Below are positions 18,518 through 27,274 of a stretch of 64,000 nt of DNA, piece after piece (position 1 is the stretch's first letter; every line of letters starts with the position of its first letter). The stretch is from Morganella psychrotolerans (GTDB taxonomy: Bacteria > Pseudomonadota > Gammaproteobacteria > Enterobacterales > Enterobacteriaceae). The translations under genes and the position numbers were made by a program. Where the stretch lies: NCBI RefSeq assembly GCF_001676055.1, contig NZ_LZEX01000044.1:1-64000 (forward strand). Reading direction: 5' to 3'. The notes under the pieces are model-generated. The model saw only the letters and a list, made by a program, of their open reading frames with translations, was not told the DNA's origin and did not search any database.

Positions 18518-19840
18518 GTGTTTCTGGCTCAGGAAATTATTCGTAAAAAACGGGATGGGCACCCTCTGTCAGATGAAGAGATCCGTTTCTTTATCAACGG
18601 GGTCCGCGATAATTCCGTCTCGGAAGGACAAATTGCTGCGCTAGCAATGACCATTTATTTCCATGATATGAACCCGCAGGAGTGTGTTTTTCTGACACTG
18701 GCGATGCGGGACTCCGGCTCTGTTCTGGATTGGAAAAGCCTTGATTTACCGGGCCCGGTTGTGGATAAACACTCCACAGGCGGTGTCGGGGATGTGACGT
18801 CTCTGATGTTAGGTCCGATGGTTGCAGCCTGTGGCGGATTTATTCCGATGATCTCCGGTCGCGGACTGGGTCATACCGGGGGTACACTCGATAAACTGGA
18901 AGCGATTCCGGGGTTTGATATTTTTCCCGATGATGAAACTTTTCGTCGTATCATTAAAGAGACCGGTGTTGCGATTATCGGTCAGACAAATTCATTAGCA
19001 CCGGCGGATAAACGCTTTTATGCTACCCGCGATATCACGGCAACAGTCGATTCTATCCCGCTTATCACCGCCTCGATCCTCGGTAAAAAATTAGCCGAAG
19101 GTCTGGATGCATTGGTGATGGATGTGAAGGTCGGCTCCGGTGCATTTATGCCGACATACGAATTATCAGAGCAGCTTGCACAGGCGATTGTACAGGTCGC
19201 AAATGGTGCGGGCTGCCGGACAACGGCACTGCTGACGGATATGAACCAGGTGCTGGCATCCAGCGCGGGAAATGCAGTTGAAGTGCGTGAAGCCGTGCGT
19301 TTCCTGACCGGCGAATACCGCAATCCGCGTCTTTATGAAGTTACCATGGCACTGTGTACTGAGATGCTGGTTTCCGGCGGATTAGCCGACGATCGCACAC
19401 ACGCGGAAGAAAAATTACAGCGCGTACTGGATAATGGTAAGGCTGCGGAAGTCTTTGCACGGATGGTGGCAGCGCAACGCGGCCCGTCTGATTTTGTTGA
19501 ACGTTATTCGCACTATTTGCCATCAGCAGTTCTCAGTAAACCGGTCTATGCTGAAACCGAAGGTGTTGTGACTGCCATGGATACCCGGGCACTGGGAATG
19601 GCGGTGGTATCATTAGGCGGCGGACGCCGCAAAGCCAGTGACCCGATTGATTACAGCGTCGGGCTAAGTGACATTGCTGCGATAAATACCGTTGCAGATG
19701 GTCAGACACCACTGGCAATGATCCATGCAAACAGCGAAAGAGAGTGGCATGAGGCGGCTCAGACTGTGCGTCAGGCTATCACTCTCAGTGAGCATCCGGT
19801 TGCGGACACACCGCTGATTTACCGCCGGATAGGCGGATAA
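18518..19840 (+). CDS. deoA: Thymidine phosphorylase
   Basis: DeoA splits thymidine with phosphate into thymine and deoxyribose 1-phosphate. The 440-residue protein equals the E. coli length and carries the family signature in [16 protein letters not shown] and the phosphate-binding KHSTGGVGD loop. The start is a GTG at 18518 ([20 protein letters not shown]), matching E. coli DeoA, with taaggaga upstream. It is the second gene of the deo operon. Confidence 0.97.
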   Translation: MFLAQEIIRKKRDGHPLSDEEIRFFINGVRDNSVSEGQIAALAMTIYFHDMNPQECVFLTLAMRDSGSVLDWKSLDLPGPVVDKHSTGGVGDVTSLMLGPMVAACGGFIPMISGRGLGHTGGTLDKLEAIPGFDIFPDDETFRRIIKETGVAIIGQTNSLAPADKRFYATRDITATVDSIPLITASILGKKLAEGLDALVMDVKVGSGAFMPTYELSEQLAQAIVQVANGAGCRTTALLTDMNQVLASSAGNAVEVREAVRFLTGEYRNPRLYEVTMALCTEMLVSGGLADDRTHAEEKLQRVLDNGKAAEVFARMVAAQRGPSDFVERYSHYLPSAVLSKPVYAETEGVVTAMDTRALGMAVVSLGGGRRKASDPIDYSVGLSDIAAINTVADGQTPLAMIHANSEREWHEAAQTVRQAITLSEHPVADTPLIYRRIGG

Positions 19841-19900
19841 AACGATTTTGTTATTCACGTGGAGCCTGCATTCTGACGTGATCTGTCACAGGAGAAAATT

Positions 19901-21124
19901 ATGAAACGTACGTTTATTATGGTACTGGATTCATTCGGTATTGGTGCTGCACATGATGCGGCTGATTTTGGTGATACCGGTGCTGACACGTTAGGTCATA
20001 TCGCACAGGTTTGTGCCCGTGGTGATGCAGATAAAGGACGTAAAGGTCCGCTGCATCTGCCTAATCTGTCCCGCCTGGGATTGGGTAAAGCGGCGGAAGA
20101 ATCCACCGGTACGTTCCCGGAAGGTCTGGATAAAAATGCAGACATTATCGGCGCTTACGCGTATGCGGGCGAACTCTCTTCCGGTAAAGACACGCCGTCA
20201 GGTCACTGGGAAATTGCCGGTGTACCGGTTCTGTTTGACTGGGGCTATTTTAAAGACGAAGAAAACAGCTTCCCGCCGGAATTACTGGATAAACTGGTTA
20301 AGCGTGCCAATTTACCGGGCTGGCTCGGAAATTGCCATTCATCCGGTACTGTGATCCTCGATAAGCTCGGTGAAGAGCACATGAAAACCGGTAAGCCGAT
20401 TTTCTATACCTCCGCAGACTCCGTATTCCAGATTGCCTGCCATGAAGAAACCTATGGCCTGGAAAAACTGTATGAGCTGTGTGAAATCGCCCGTGAAGAA
20501 CTGACGGCGGGTGATTATAATATTGGCCGTGTTATTGCCCGTCCGTTTACGGGTGAAAAAGCCGGTTCATTTGAACGTACCGGTAACCGCCATGATTACG
20601 CGGTAGAGCCACCGGCTGCGACCATGCTGCAAAAGCTGGTGGAAGAAAAGCAGGGTGAAGTGGTTTCTATCGGGAAAATTGCGGATATCTACGCCCATGT
20701 CGGGATCACGAAGAAAATCAAAGCGACCGGAATTGATGCATTATTTGATGCGTCTCTGGAAGAAATGAAGCTGGCGGGTGATAACACGATCGTGTTCACC
20801 AACTTTGTGGATTTTGACTCTTCTTATGGTCATCGCCGTGATGTTGCGGGTTATGCAGCAGCGCTGGAACTGTTCGACCGCCGCCTGCCGGAAATGCTGA
20901 AGCTGGTTAAAGAAGACGATATTCTGATCTTCACCGCTGACCACGGCTGTGATCCGACCTGGCCGGGAACAGATCATACGCGTGAGCATATCCCTGTTCT
21001 GATTTACGGACCAAAAGTAAAACCGGGTTCTCTGGGATATCGCGAAACCTTTGCTGATATCGGGCAGACTGTCGCGTCTTATTTTAATTTATCCCCGATG
21101 GATTATGGTAAAAACATGCTGTAA
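19901..21124 (+). CDS. deoB: Phosphopentomutase
   Basis: DeoB interconverts (deoxy)ribose 1- and 5-phosphates and connects DeoA and DeoD to DeoC. The 407-residue protein belongs to the alkaline-phosphatase superfamily and shows the metal-binding ends MVLDSFGIG and [20 protein letters not shown], plus [11 protein letters not shown] near the catalytic threonine. It lies 60 bases behind deoA with caggag upstream of its ATG. Confidence 0.97.
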   Translation: MKRTFIMVLDSFGIGAAHDAADFGDTGADTLGHIAQVCARGDADKGRKGPLHLPNLSRLGLGKAAEESTGTFPEGLDKNADIIGAYAYAGELSSGKDTPSGHWEIAGVPVLFDWGYFKDEENSFPPELLDKLVKRANLPGWLGNCHSSGTVILDKLGEEHMKTGKPIFYTSADSVFQIACHEETYGLEKLYELCEIAREELTAGDYNIGRVIARPFTGEKAGSFERTGNRHDYAVEPPAATMLQKLVEEKQGEVVSIGKIADIYAHVGITKKIKATGIDALFDASLEEMKLAGDNTIVFTNFVDFDSSYGHRRDVAGYAAALELFDRRLPEMLKLVKEDDILIFTADHGCDPTWPGTDHTREHIPVLIYGPKVKPGSLGYRETFADIGQTVASYFNLSPMDYGKNML

Positions 21125-21139
21125 TGTGTCACTTCTTTC

Positions 21140-21170
21140 GGGCAGGCAGCGATTGCCTGCCCTTTCCCTT
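21140..21170 (+). terminator. Hairpin between deoB and deoD
   Basis: A perfect GGGCAGGCA/TGCCTGCCC stem is followed by an interrupted T-rich stretch. It is weaker than a normal terminator and may act as an attenuator or mRNA stabiliser between deoB and deoD. Confidence 0.5.
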
Positions 21171-21195
21171 TGCGATTTACTGAAAGGAATTTCTT

Positions 21196-21915
21196 ATGGC
21201 TACCCCTCACATTAATGCCGAACTGGGTGATTTTGCAGATGTTGTTCTGATGCCCGGCGATCCGCTGCGGGCGAAATATATCGCAGAAAATTTCTTAGAC
21301 GACATTAAACAAGTTAATGATGTGCGTGGCATGCTGGGTTTTACCGGAACCTATAAAGGCCGCCGTATTTCAGTAATGGGTCACGGAATGGGGATCCCAT
21401 CCTGCTCTATTTATGCAAAAGAGCTCATTACTGAATTTGGCGTAAAAACTATTATCCGTGTCGGTTCATGCGGGGCAATCAGCCCTGATGTCAAACTGCG
21501 CGATGTGGTTATTGCGATGGGCGCAAGTACAGATTCCAAGGTAAATCGTCTGCGTTTTAAAGATAATGACTTTGCCGCAATCGCCGATTTTGGTCTGGTG
21601 CGTAATGCGGTTGATGCCGCAGAAAAAGCGGGTATTCCTGCGCGTGTGGGGAACATTTTCTCTGCTGATTTATTCTATACGCCGGATCCGCAGATGTTTG
21701 ATGTGATGGAAAAATACGGTATTTTAGGTGTGGAAATGGAAGCGGCCGGTATTTACGGCGTTGCCGCTGAGTTTGGTGCGAAAGCACTGACTATCTGCAC
21801 TGTTTCTGATCATATCCGTACCGGTGATAATCTGCCTTCAGATGAGCGTCAGACTTCATTTAATGAAATGATTACGATTGCACTGGAATCAGTATTACTG
21901 GGCGATAAACAGTAA
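21196..21915 (+). CDS. deoD: Purine nucleoside phosphorylase DeoD
   Basis: DeoD cleaves purine (deoxy)ribonucleosides with phosphate to base and sugar 1-phosphate. It is the hexameric type, 239 residues as in E. coli. Visible parts are [13 protein letters not shown], the phosphate-binding RVGSCGAI, and the base and ribose site [11 protein letters not shown] with the catalytic aspartate in [10 protein letters not shown]. It is the last deo gene, followed by a strong terminator. Confidence 0.97.
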   Translation: MATPHINAELGDFADVVLMPGDPLRAKYIAENFLDDIKQVNDVRGMLGFTGTYKGRRISVMGHGMGIPSCSIYAKELITEFGVKTIIRVGSCGAISPDVKLRDVVIAMGASTDSKVNRLRFKDNDFAAIADFGLVRNAVDAAEKAGIPARVGNIFSADLFYTPDPQMFDVMEKYGILGVEMEAAGIYGVAAEFGAKALTICTVSDHIRTGDNLPSDERQTSFNEMITIALESVLLGDKQ

Positions 21916-21937
21916 TTTATTTTCGTCATCATAATAA

Positions 21938-21978
21938 AAAACCTCTGCCGGTGTTATTCTCCCGCAGAGGTTTTTTTT
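21938..21978. terminator. Bidirectional terminator after deoD
   Basis: The stem AACCTCTGC/GCAGAGGTT has T runs on both strands. On the plus strand it ends the deo operon. On the minus strand it lies 2 bases after the stop of the small ORF at 21980-22180. Confidence 0.9.
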
Positions 21979-21979
21979 A

Positions 21980-22180
21980 TTAATTGTCTGCGCAGATATA
22001 ACGTATATTAACGTCAGAACTTCCGTCACTCAGTAAGAATAGACGTATTTCATTGTTTTTTAAAATTGAGGATAAAATAATAGTAAAACATATTGTTATT
22101 GTAGCTATTATTGCCATTGTATCTGATTTAGTCAGTTCTATATTCTTAATAAAAGAATGTAATAATGATGGGAGTTTCAT
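21980..22180 (-). CDS. Small hypothetical membrane protein
   Basis: A 66-residue reading with one strong hydrophobic segment (TMAIIATITICFTIILSSIL) and a short polar tail ending LLSDGSSDVNIRY. I do not recognise a family. No good ribosome site is seen. It resembles the small ORF just upstream (22291-22443) in layout: a KxDT-like start of the membrane segment, ICFT, NN and an SDG in the tail. It ends right at a bidirectional terminator, which supports a real minus-strand transcript. Start codon and reality are uncertain. Confidence 0.4.
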   Translation of the reverse strand: MKLPSLLHSFIKNIELTKSDTMAIIATITICFTIILSSILKNNEIRLFLLSDGSSDVNIRYICADN

Positions 22181-22264
22181 AATAATAGTGCCATAAGTTA
22201 ATTGTTTTATTTACAGATAATAAAAATAAGGTGCCTGATTTACTGCTACCTGTAACAGAGAGAA

Positions 22265-22287
22265 ACGGGGGGATTTCTCCCCCCTCA
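22265..22287 (-). terminator. G/C hairpin behind the upstream small ORF
   Basis: On the minus strand a GGGGGG/CCCCCC stem with a short A-rich loop is followed by GTTTCTCTG, directly after the stop of the 50-residue ORF. The T run is poor, so it may be only a partial terminator between the two small ORFs. Confidence 0.4.
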
Positions 22288-22290
22288 GCA

Positions 22291-22443
22291 TTAATTACCT
22301 TTATGAGGTGATTGTGTCTGAACCAGGATATTACCGTCACTCACTGACAACGAAAAATAGCCGGTGTTATTGAGTGAAAATGTAATACAAAGAATTAAAG
22401 TCATTGTAATTACAGTTGAATCTTTAACGGGTAGTCTGGTCAT
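22291..22443 (-). CDS. Small hypothetical protein with one membrane segment
   Basis: A 50-residue reading with a good ribosome site (aggag, 9 bases before the ATG). It has a short basic N-terminus, a hydrophobic segment (TVITMTLILCITFSL) and a tail with YFSLSVSDGNILVQ. No family is recognised. It looks related to the ORF at 21980-22180, with which it forms a tandem pair at the left edge of the accessory block. Confidence 0.5.
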   Translation of the reverse strand: MTRLPVKDSTVITMTLILCITFSLNNTGYFSLSVSDGNILVQTQSPHKGN

Positions 22444-22722
22444 TTCTCTTGACTCCTAAAAGTGAAGGAGGCAGAATCACTACTGTTCAGGTGAGTGAAT
22501 CGGCCTCGGTTTATGTTGAAAAACGTAACCGGGGCTTTCTTCTGACCGGAACAGGGAAAATATAACCTGATCCGGACAGAATCAGGCACCCGCGAAGAGA
22601 ATAACAGAGAGAGTTGGTGTGTGTAGTGTTAATTCCGATGATAATATTGATATATATCACATAACAAATAACTGTCATATTTAAATACAACTATTGTTAC
22701 TTTTGTATTTTAGATTAAATAA
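22444..22722. other. Region upstream of the small ORF pair
   Basis: About 280 bases without a supported gene. It includes a possible hairpin at 22502-22534 (gcctcggtt pairing with aaccggggc across a 15-base loop) and an AT-rich right end leading into the pqqL terminator. Confidence 0.4.
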
Positions 22723-22747
22723 TAAAAAAGCCTCTATCAAGAGGCTC
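22723..22747 (-). terminator. Terminator of the yddB-yddA-pqqL operon
   Basis: On the minus strand the stem GCCTCT/AGAGGC with a short loop is followed by six T residues, about 10 bases behind the pqqL stop codon. Confidence 0.8.
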
Positions 22748-22755
22748 TGTATATA

Positions 22756-25542
22756 TTATGGCGGTGTCAGCATAAATACTTTTTCATTCTCTCCGCTGTA
22801 ACGGGATAATGCCTGATTAAGGTCATCTGTCGTTATATTTTTAATTAACGCTTCTTCCTGGATTATCCGGATAAAATTATTATCATCACCGGCAATTTGT
22901 GCCAGGGATTCAGTCCAGAATGCGGCACTCTGATAAACCTGCTGTTTTTCCAGTAACCAGTTTGCTCTGGCTTCTTTCAGCGCTTCTTCCGGAACGCCCT
23001 GTGATTTAAGGGTGTTAAGAACATTACGGCTCAGTGTGGTCATTTCAGCTGCGCGCTGAGGATCAGTGGTAAAGTTCAGCCGGGCGCTGTAATACGGTGC
23101 CGGGAGTTTTGCCAGCATGGATGAAAAACTCAGAGCATAAATCCCGCCCGCCTGTTCACGTAATGCGCTGCGTAACTGACGGCTGATAACACTGTCGAGC
23201 AGTTGCAGCACCAGTGTTTCTTTCTGTGACCATTGTGCCGGGGCCGCATACTGAATGCTGACCATGGTTTTGTCTGAACTGGCAATCGGATAAGTGCGGC
23301 TGAGTGGTTCCATCTTTGGTGCGATTTTCGGGTCACGCCATTGCAGGCGCTGCGGGGATGCCGGAAGGGCGGCTATCCATTTTTCGACGGACTGTTTAAT
23401 CTGTTTTTTATCAGCAGCACCACTGATAACCAGTGTCATATCCTGTACCGGACTGAGCAGGAGGTGATTATTATTTTGCAATTGTGCTGCGGTAAAATGA
23501 CGCCATCCGCCATTTTCATTGATAACCAGACGCCCGCCATTGGTATGGCTTTCCTGATTGATAGCATCGAGAAAACGGCGCTCAACCGGCATGCTACTCA
23601 GACTTTCCAGCGTCGCCTGCTGATTACGCAGCAGTTTTTCACCGCTGAACTGTGGTTGGGTTATTTTCAGGTGCAATAATTTCAGCAGTGTATCCAGCTC
23701 TTCCGGCGGGGCTTCACCACGGAAACCGTGGTTCAGCAATTCGCTGTACGGACGTAATGTCAGGCTGTGCTGTTTACTGAACAGCGCCAGCTCCCGTGCA
23801 CTCAACTCCCCGTAACCGCTGCTTTCCGGCAGTTTCAGCGCCCACTCGGTTAATCCCTCCTGACCTGTCGGTTCGAGTGAGCGGCCGCCCGGAATACGCA
23901 GGTTTATCTGAATATTGTCTTTCAGGGATTTATCCTGATGCACAATAATGCGCATCCCGTTAGATAACTGCCAGGATTCGGTTGCCGGCAGCGGCAGAGA
24001 TTGTTCCTGCACGATAGTGCCCTGTCCGGCAGGGGTAACATTCAGCGCTACCTGCCGCACCTTCAGAGTGAAAGGACCGGGTGCGGATTTACGGATCTGC
24101 TGCCAGCGCTCTGTGAATGCTTTTTCGTTAAACTGAGATTTCTCACTATCCGGACCGATGATCGCCAGGCGGGGTGAGGATGTTTGCAGGAACCCTGCTA
24201 CATGGTTTTTCAGTGTGTCCGGTGTGACCGGTTTAATCAGTTCCCATGTTGTGGTGAGTTGCTGGCGCTTGTCCTGCACCGGCATCCGGTACTCCAGAGC
24301 GGTCGTGATATTATCAGCAAGATAATCATTACCGTAGCGGGATTCCCCGGCGGCCTGCTGACTGAGTTTTGCCAGCAGATTCTGTCTTGCATCATCCAGC
24401 TCTGCCTGTGTCACCGGCTGAGTGGCCAGGCGCTGAATTTCAGTCCACAGCAGAGAGATACCGCTGAGGTAATCGCCGTTTTGCGGGTGGATAATCATCA
24501 GCTGCTGGAGGCGTTTTTTATCCAGCATGGCGCCCTGCGGGTTAATACTGGCAGACGGTAATTGCCCGTTGTCCACCAGTGCCGTCAGACGCTGGTTGAG
24601 GATAGCGACCCAGAGGTTATCCAGTAAATCATCATATTGTCCCTGCCGGGTATCAAGTGGTGCGCGGATATCCCGTTGCAGCGCAAACTGCATAATGCGC
24701 TGCCCCTGCTCTTTATCAAAGACCGGTTTTACCAGCAGATCCGGCTGCGGCGCAAAGTGCTGCCATGCAGGGTCATCCTGTGCGGCAGTGGTTTGTGCGG
24801 GCTGATTAAAATAGGTTTTCGCAAGTTCACTGACATCGTGATGATTAAATTGCCCGATAACCACCAGGCTCATACGCTGCGGCTGATACCAGGTCTGATA
24901 ATAGTCCTTTGCGGTACTGACCGGGGTATTGCGGATAATGTCCAATAATCCGATAGGATCACGCTGTGCATAGCGGCTGCCCGCGTAGCGAAGCTGTTCC
25001 AGCGCATTGTTAATACGAAAACCGATCCCCTGACGCAGACGCCACTCTTCAATAATAACCGGACGCTCTTTATCAAAGGCAACCGGGTCGAATGTCATGC
25101 CCTGCGCCCAGTCGGCAAGTACCTGTAAGCCGGTTTCAACCTGCGCGGGAGTGGCCTGCGGTAATGACAATTTATAGACAGTGGAGTTGAGGCTGGTGGC
25201 GGCGTTCACATGGCTGCCAAGATTAAGCCCCTGTTTTTCAAGCTGTTTAAAACTCTGTGTGTCAGGAAAATGGGTGGTGCCTTTGAACGCCATGTGCTCG
25301 GTAAAATGTGCCAGACCGCGCTGTTCTTCTGTTTCCTGCAACGATCCGCTTTCTACCAGCAGACGCAGTTCAACACCGGGCTGTGCCCTTGAGAGCAGAT
25401 ACACATTCATGCCGTTCGCCAGGCGGATGTGTTGTAAATCGCTGCGCTGTGCCAGCGGGCGGTTATCTGCGCCGCTATTATTAACCGCAGCACAGCCGGT
25501 AAGGGTCAGTGCCACCCCGGCCATAATAAATTTATAACGCAT
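22756..25542 (-). CDS. pqqL: M16 zinc metalloprotease PqqL, lipoprotein form
   Basis: The 928-residue protein is a two-halved M16 protease with the zinc motif HFTEH (residues 79-83) and a downstream ligand glutamate near 159 in FDKERPVIIEEW. The N-terminus has a lipobox (ALTLTGC, cysteine 17) followed by Ala, which predicts outer-membrane anchoring in the periplasm. PqqL is the protease of the protease-associated import systems (E. coli YddB-YddA-PqqL, Pectobacterium FusA-FusC), where imported protein is cleaved in the periplasm. It overlaps yddA by 11 bases and ends the operon. The substrate here is unknown. Confidence 0.88.
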   Translation of the reverse strand: MRYKFIMAGVALTLTGCAAVNNSGADNRPLAQRSDLQHIRLANGMNVYLLSRAQPGVELRLLVESGSLQETEEQRGLAHFTEHMAFKGTTHFPDTQSFKQLEKQGLNLGSHVNAATSLNSTVYKLSLPQATPAQVETGLQVLADWAQGMTFDPVAFDKERPVIIEEWRLRQGIGFRINNALEQLRYAGSRYAQRDPIGLLDIIRNTPVSTAKDYYQTWYQPQRMSLVVIGQFNHHDVSELAKTYFNQPAQTTAAQDDPAWQHFAPQPDLLVKPVFDKEQGQRIMQFALQRDIRAPLDTRQGQYDDLLDNLWVAILNQRLTALVDNGQLPSASINPQGAMLDKKRLQQLMIIHPQNGDYLSGISLLWTEIQRLATQPVTQAELDDARQNLLAKLSQQAAGESRYGNDYLADNITTALEYRMPVQDKRQQLTTTWELIKPVTPDTLKNHVAGFLQTSSPRLAIIGPDSEKSQFNEKAFTERWQQIRKSAPGPFTLKVRQVALNVTPAGQGTIVQEQSLPLPATESWQLSNGMRIIVHQDKSLKDNIQINLRIPGGRSLEPTGQEGLTEWALKLPESSGYGELSARELALFSKQHSLTLRPYSELLNHGFRGEAPPEELDTLLKLLHLKITQPQFSGEKLLRNQQATLESLSSMPVERRFLDAINQESHTNGGRLVINENGGWRHFTAAQLQNNNHLLLSPVQDMTLVISGAADKKQIKQSVEKWIAALPASPQRLQWRDPKIAPKMEPLSRTYPIASSDKTMVSIQYAAPAQWSQKETLVLQLLDSVISRQLRSALREQAGGIYALSFSSMLAKLPAPYYSARLNFTTDPQRAAEMTTLSRNVLNTLKSQGVPEEALKEARANWLLEKQQVYQSAAFWTESLAQIAGDDNNFIRIIQEEALIKNITTDDLNQALSRYSGENEKVFMLTPP

Positions 25543-27232
25543 AACTGACTCCTGATGTACGGGTTGTGGCAGGGGCGCTGAGGGTGATCACCTGATCTGC
25601 CTCCTGCTGAAGAAAACGCTGGTGGCTGACCAGTAAAATAGTGCTGTCAGGCAGGCGCTGCCTGAGCAGGCGGATCATACGGATGGCATAGTCATCATCT
25701 AAAGCAGAGGTCACTTCATCAAGCAGCATCAGCCGGGGTTTATTCAGTAACAGACGGGCAAACAGCAGGCGTTGTTGCTCTCCGCCGGACAGGCGCTGAC
25801 GCCAGTCGGTATCAACATCGAGCTGTGGCTGTAGTTTTTCCAGCCCGACGGCAGCCAGCACATCATGGTAAGACGCTGTTGTGAATTGCGCCGCCGGCAG
25901 CGGATAGGCAAGCAGAGATCGCAGGGTGTCTGAAGGCAGATAAACTGATTGCGGAACCCACAGTACATCCTGCTCACGACTGATTGAGCCCCGGTAATAT
26001 GGCCAGTGCCCGCTCAGGGTGCGCAAAAGAGTGGATTTTCCCAATCCGGAGCGTCCGCTGATAATGGCAAATTCCCCTGCGCGCAGTGACAGAGAGAAAT
26101 TTTGCAACAGCAGGGTATTGTCCTGAAGAAGAATATCGGTGGTGGCGTCCAACCGCACAGAGGCATGATTTGTCTGTGTGATATCAGATGTTGTGTCATT
26201 GTCCAGCAGACGGACAAAGTGATACAAACGGGTCACGGTCGCCTGCCAGGCGGCAATCTCTTTATAAGCAAAAATAAACCAGCCGAGGGATGTGGCGACA
26301 CTGCTGAATGCCTGACGCAGCTGCATCAGCCCGCCGAGCATCAGTTCACCGGCAAGAAATTTCGGCAGAGCAAACAGAATTGGCGCAAGCGCGGTAACCT
26401 GCTGATAACCCACTGTATAGAATGACAGATTCCGCTCGCAGCGGATCAGTTGGTTCCAGTTTGCCGCGACGCGGGCAAAGCGTGACAGCAATTGCTGTTT
26501 ATCCCTGTTTTCGCCCCGCTGACCGGCTATGGCATCACCATGCTGCTTGCGGGTGATAAGCGCCGCACGGTAATCCGCTTCGCGCTGCTGTTTTTCCATA
26601 TTGAGTTTACGCAGCGGGCCGCCGATAAGCTGTGTCAGCGCGATCCCCACCAGGGTATAGGCAATACAGGCCCAGAACATATAACCGTCTATCCGCCAGT
26701 CGTGACCGGCGACAGACAGCAGAATACTGCCGGAAAGCTGCCAGAGAATCGCGGCAAAAGAGACCAGGGTCAGCAGCGAGTGCAGAAAGGTAATCAACAG
26801 ACTGAGTGTGGACTCCACCAGCAGCCGCACATCTTCGGCGATACGCTGATCCGGGTTATCCGGCTCCTGTGCGGTAAGGCGCAGCAGATAGTGACGGCTC
26901 TGCGGCGACAACCAGCGGCTGAGGATCTGCTCTGTCATGCCTTCCCGCCAGCGGATAGCCAGTTTTTGCCGGAAATACGTACCGAGCACCACCACGAGTA
27001 TCAGCCCGCTGACCAGGATCACAAAGAATTTGATAAGCTGATACAGCGCCGCACCATCCAGCTTTTGTAATGCATTATAAAAATCCCCGTTCCACTGGTT
27101 CATGCGGATATTGAACCAGACGGAGGAGAGTGTCAGCCCGAGGGAGAGTAACAGTAAGAACCAGCAAAACAGGGCAGCGCGCTGCCCCCAGAACGGTTTT
27201 ACCAACCAGAAAAAGTGTTTTATTGTTTTCAT
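25532..27232 (-). CDS. yddA: ABC transporter YddA, fused permease-ATPase
   Basis: The 566-residue protein has an N-terminal SbmA/BacA-like membrane domain (about residues 1-330, with the EEA-like EDVRLLVEST stretch) and a C-terminal ATPase with Walker A SGRSGLGKST, signature LSGGEQQRLLF and Walker B LMLLDEVTSALD. In E. coli yddA stands with yddB and pqqL, and the homologue in the Fus system is FusD. It would move the proteolysis product or released cofactor across the inner membrane, but the direction of transport is not proven. The gene starts 42 bases behind yddB. Confidence 0.88.
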   Translation of the reverse strand: MKTIKHFFWLVKPFWGQRAALFCWFLLLLSLGLTLSSVWFNIRMNQWNGDFYNALQKLDGAALYQLIKFFVILVSGLILVVVLGTYFRQKLAIRWREGMTEQILSRWLSPQSRHYLLRLTAQEPDNPDQRIAEDVRLLVESTLSLLITFLHSLLTLVSFAAILWQLSGSILLSVAGHDWRIDGYMFWACIAYTLVGIALTQLIGGPLRKLNMEKQQREADYRAALITRKQHGDAIAGQRGENRDKQQLLSRFARVAANWNQLIRCERNLSFYTVGYQQVTALAPILFALPKFLAGELMLGGLMQLRQAFSSVATSLGWFIFAYKEIAAWQATVTRLYHFVRLLDNDTTSDITQTNHASVRLDATTDILLQDNTLLLQNFSLSLRAGEFAIISGRSGLGKSTLLRTLSGHWPYYRGSISREQDVLWVPQSVYLPSDTLRSLLAYPLPAAQFTTASYHDVLAAVGLEKLQPQLDVDTDWRQRLSGGEQQRLLFARLLLNKPRLMLLDEVTSALDDDYAIRMIRLLRQRLPDSTILLVSHQRFLQQEADQVITLSAPATTRTSGVSYAL

Positions 27233-27274
27233 TTATTATTCATAAAGTTAAGAGACATTGCTCACATGCTCAGA

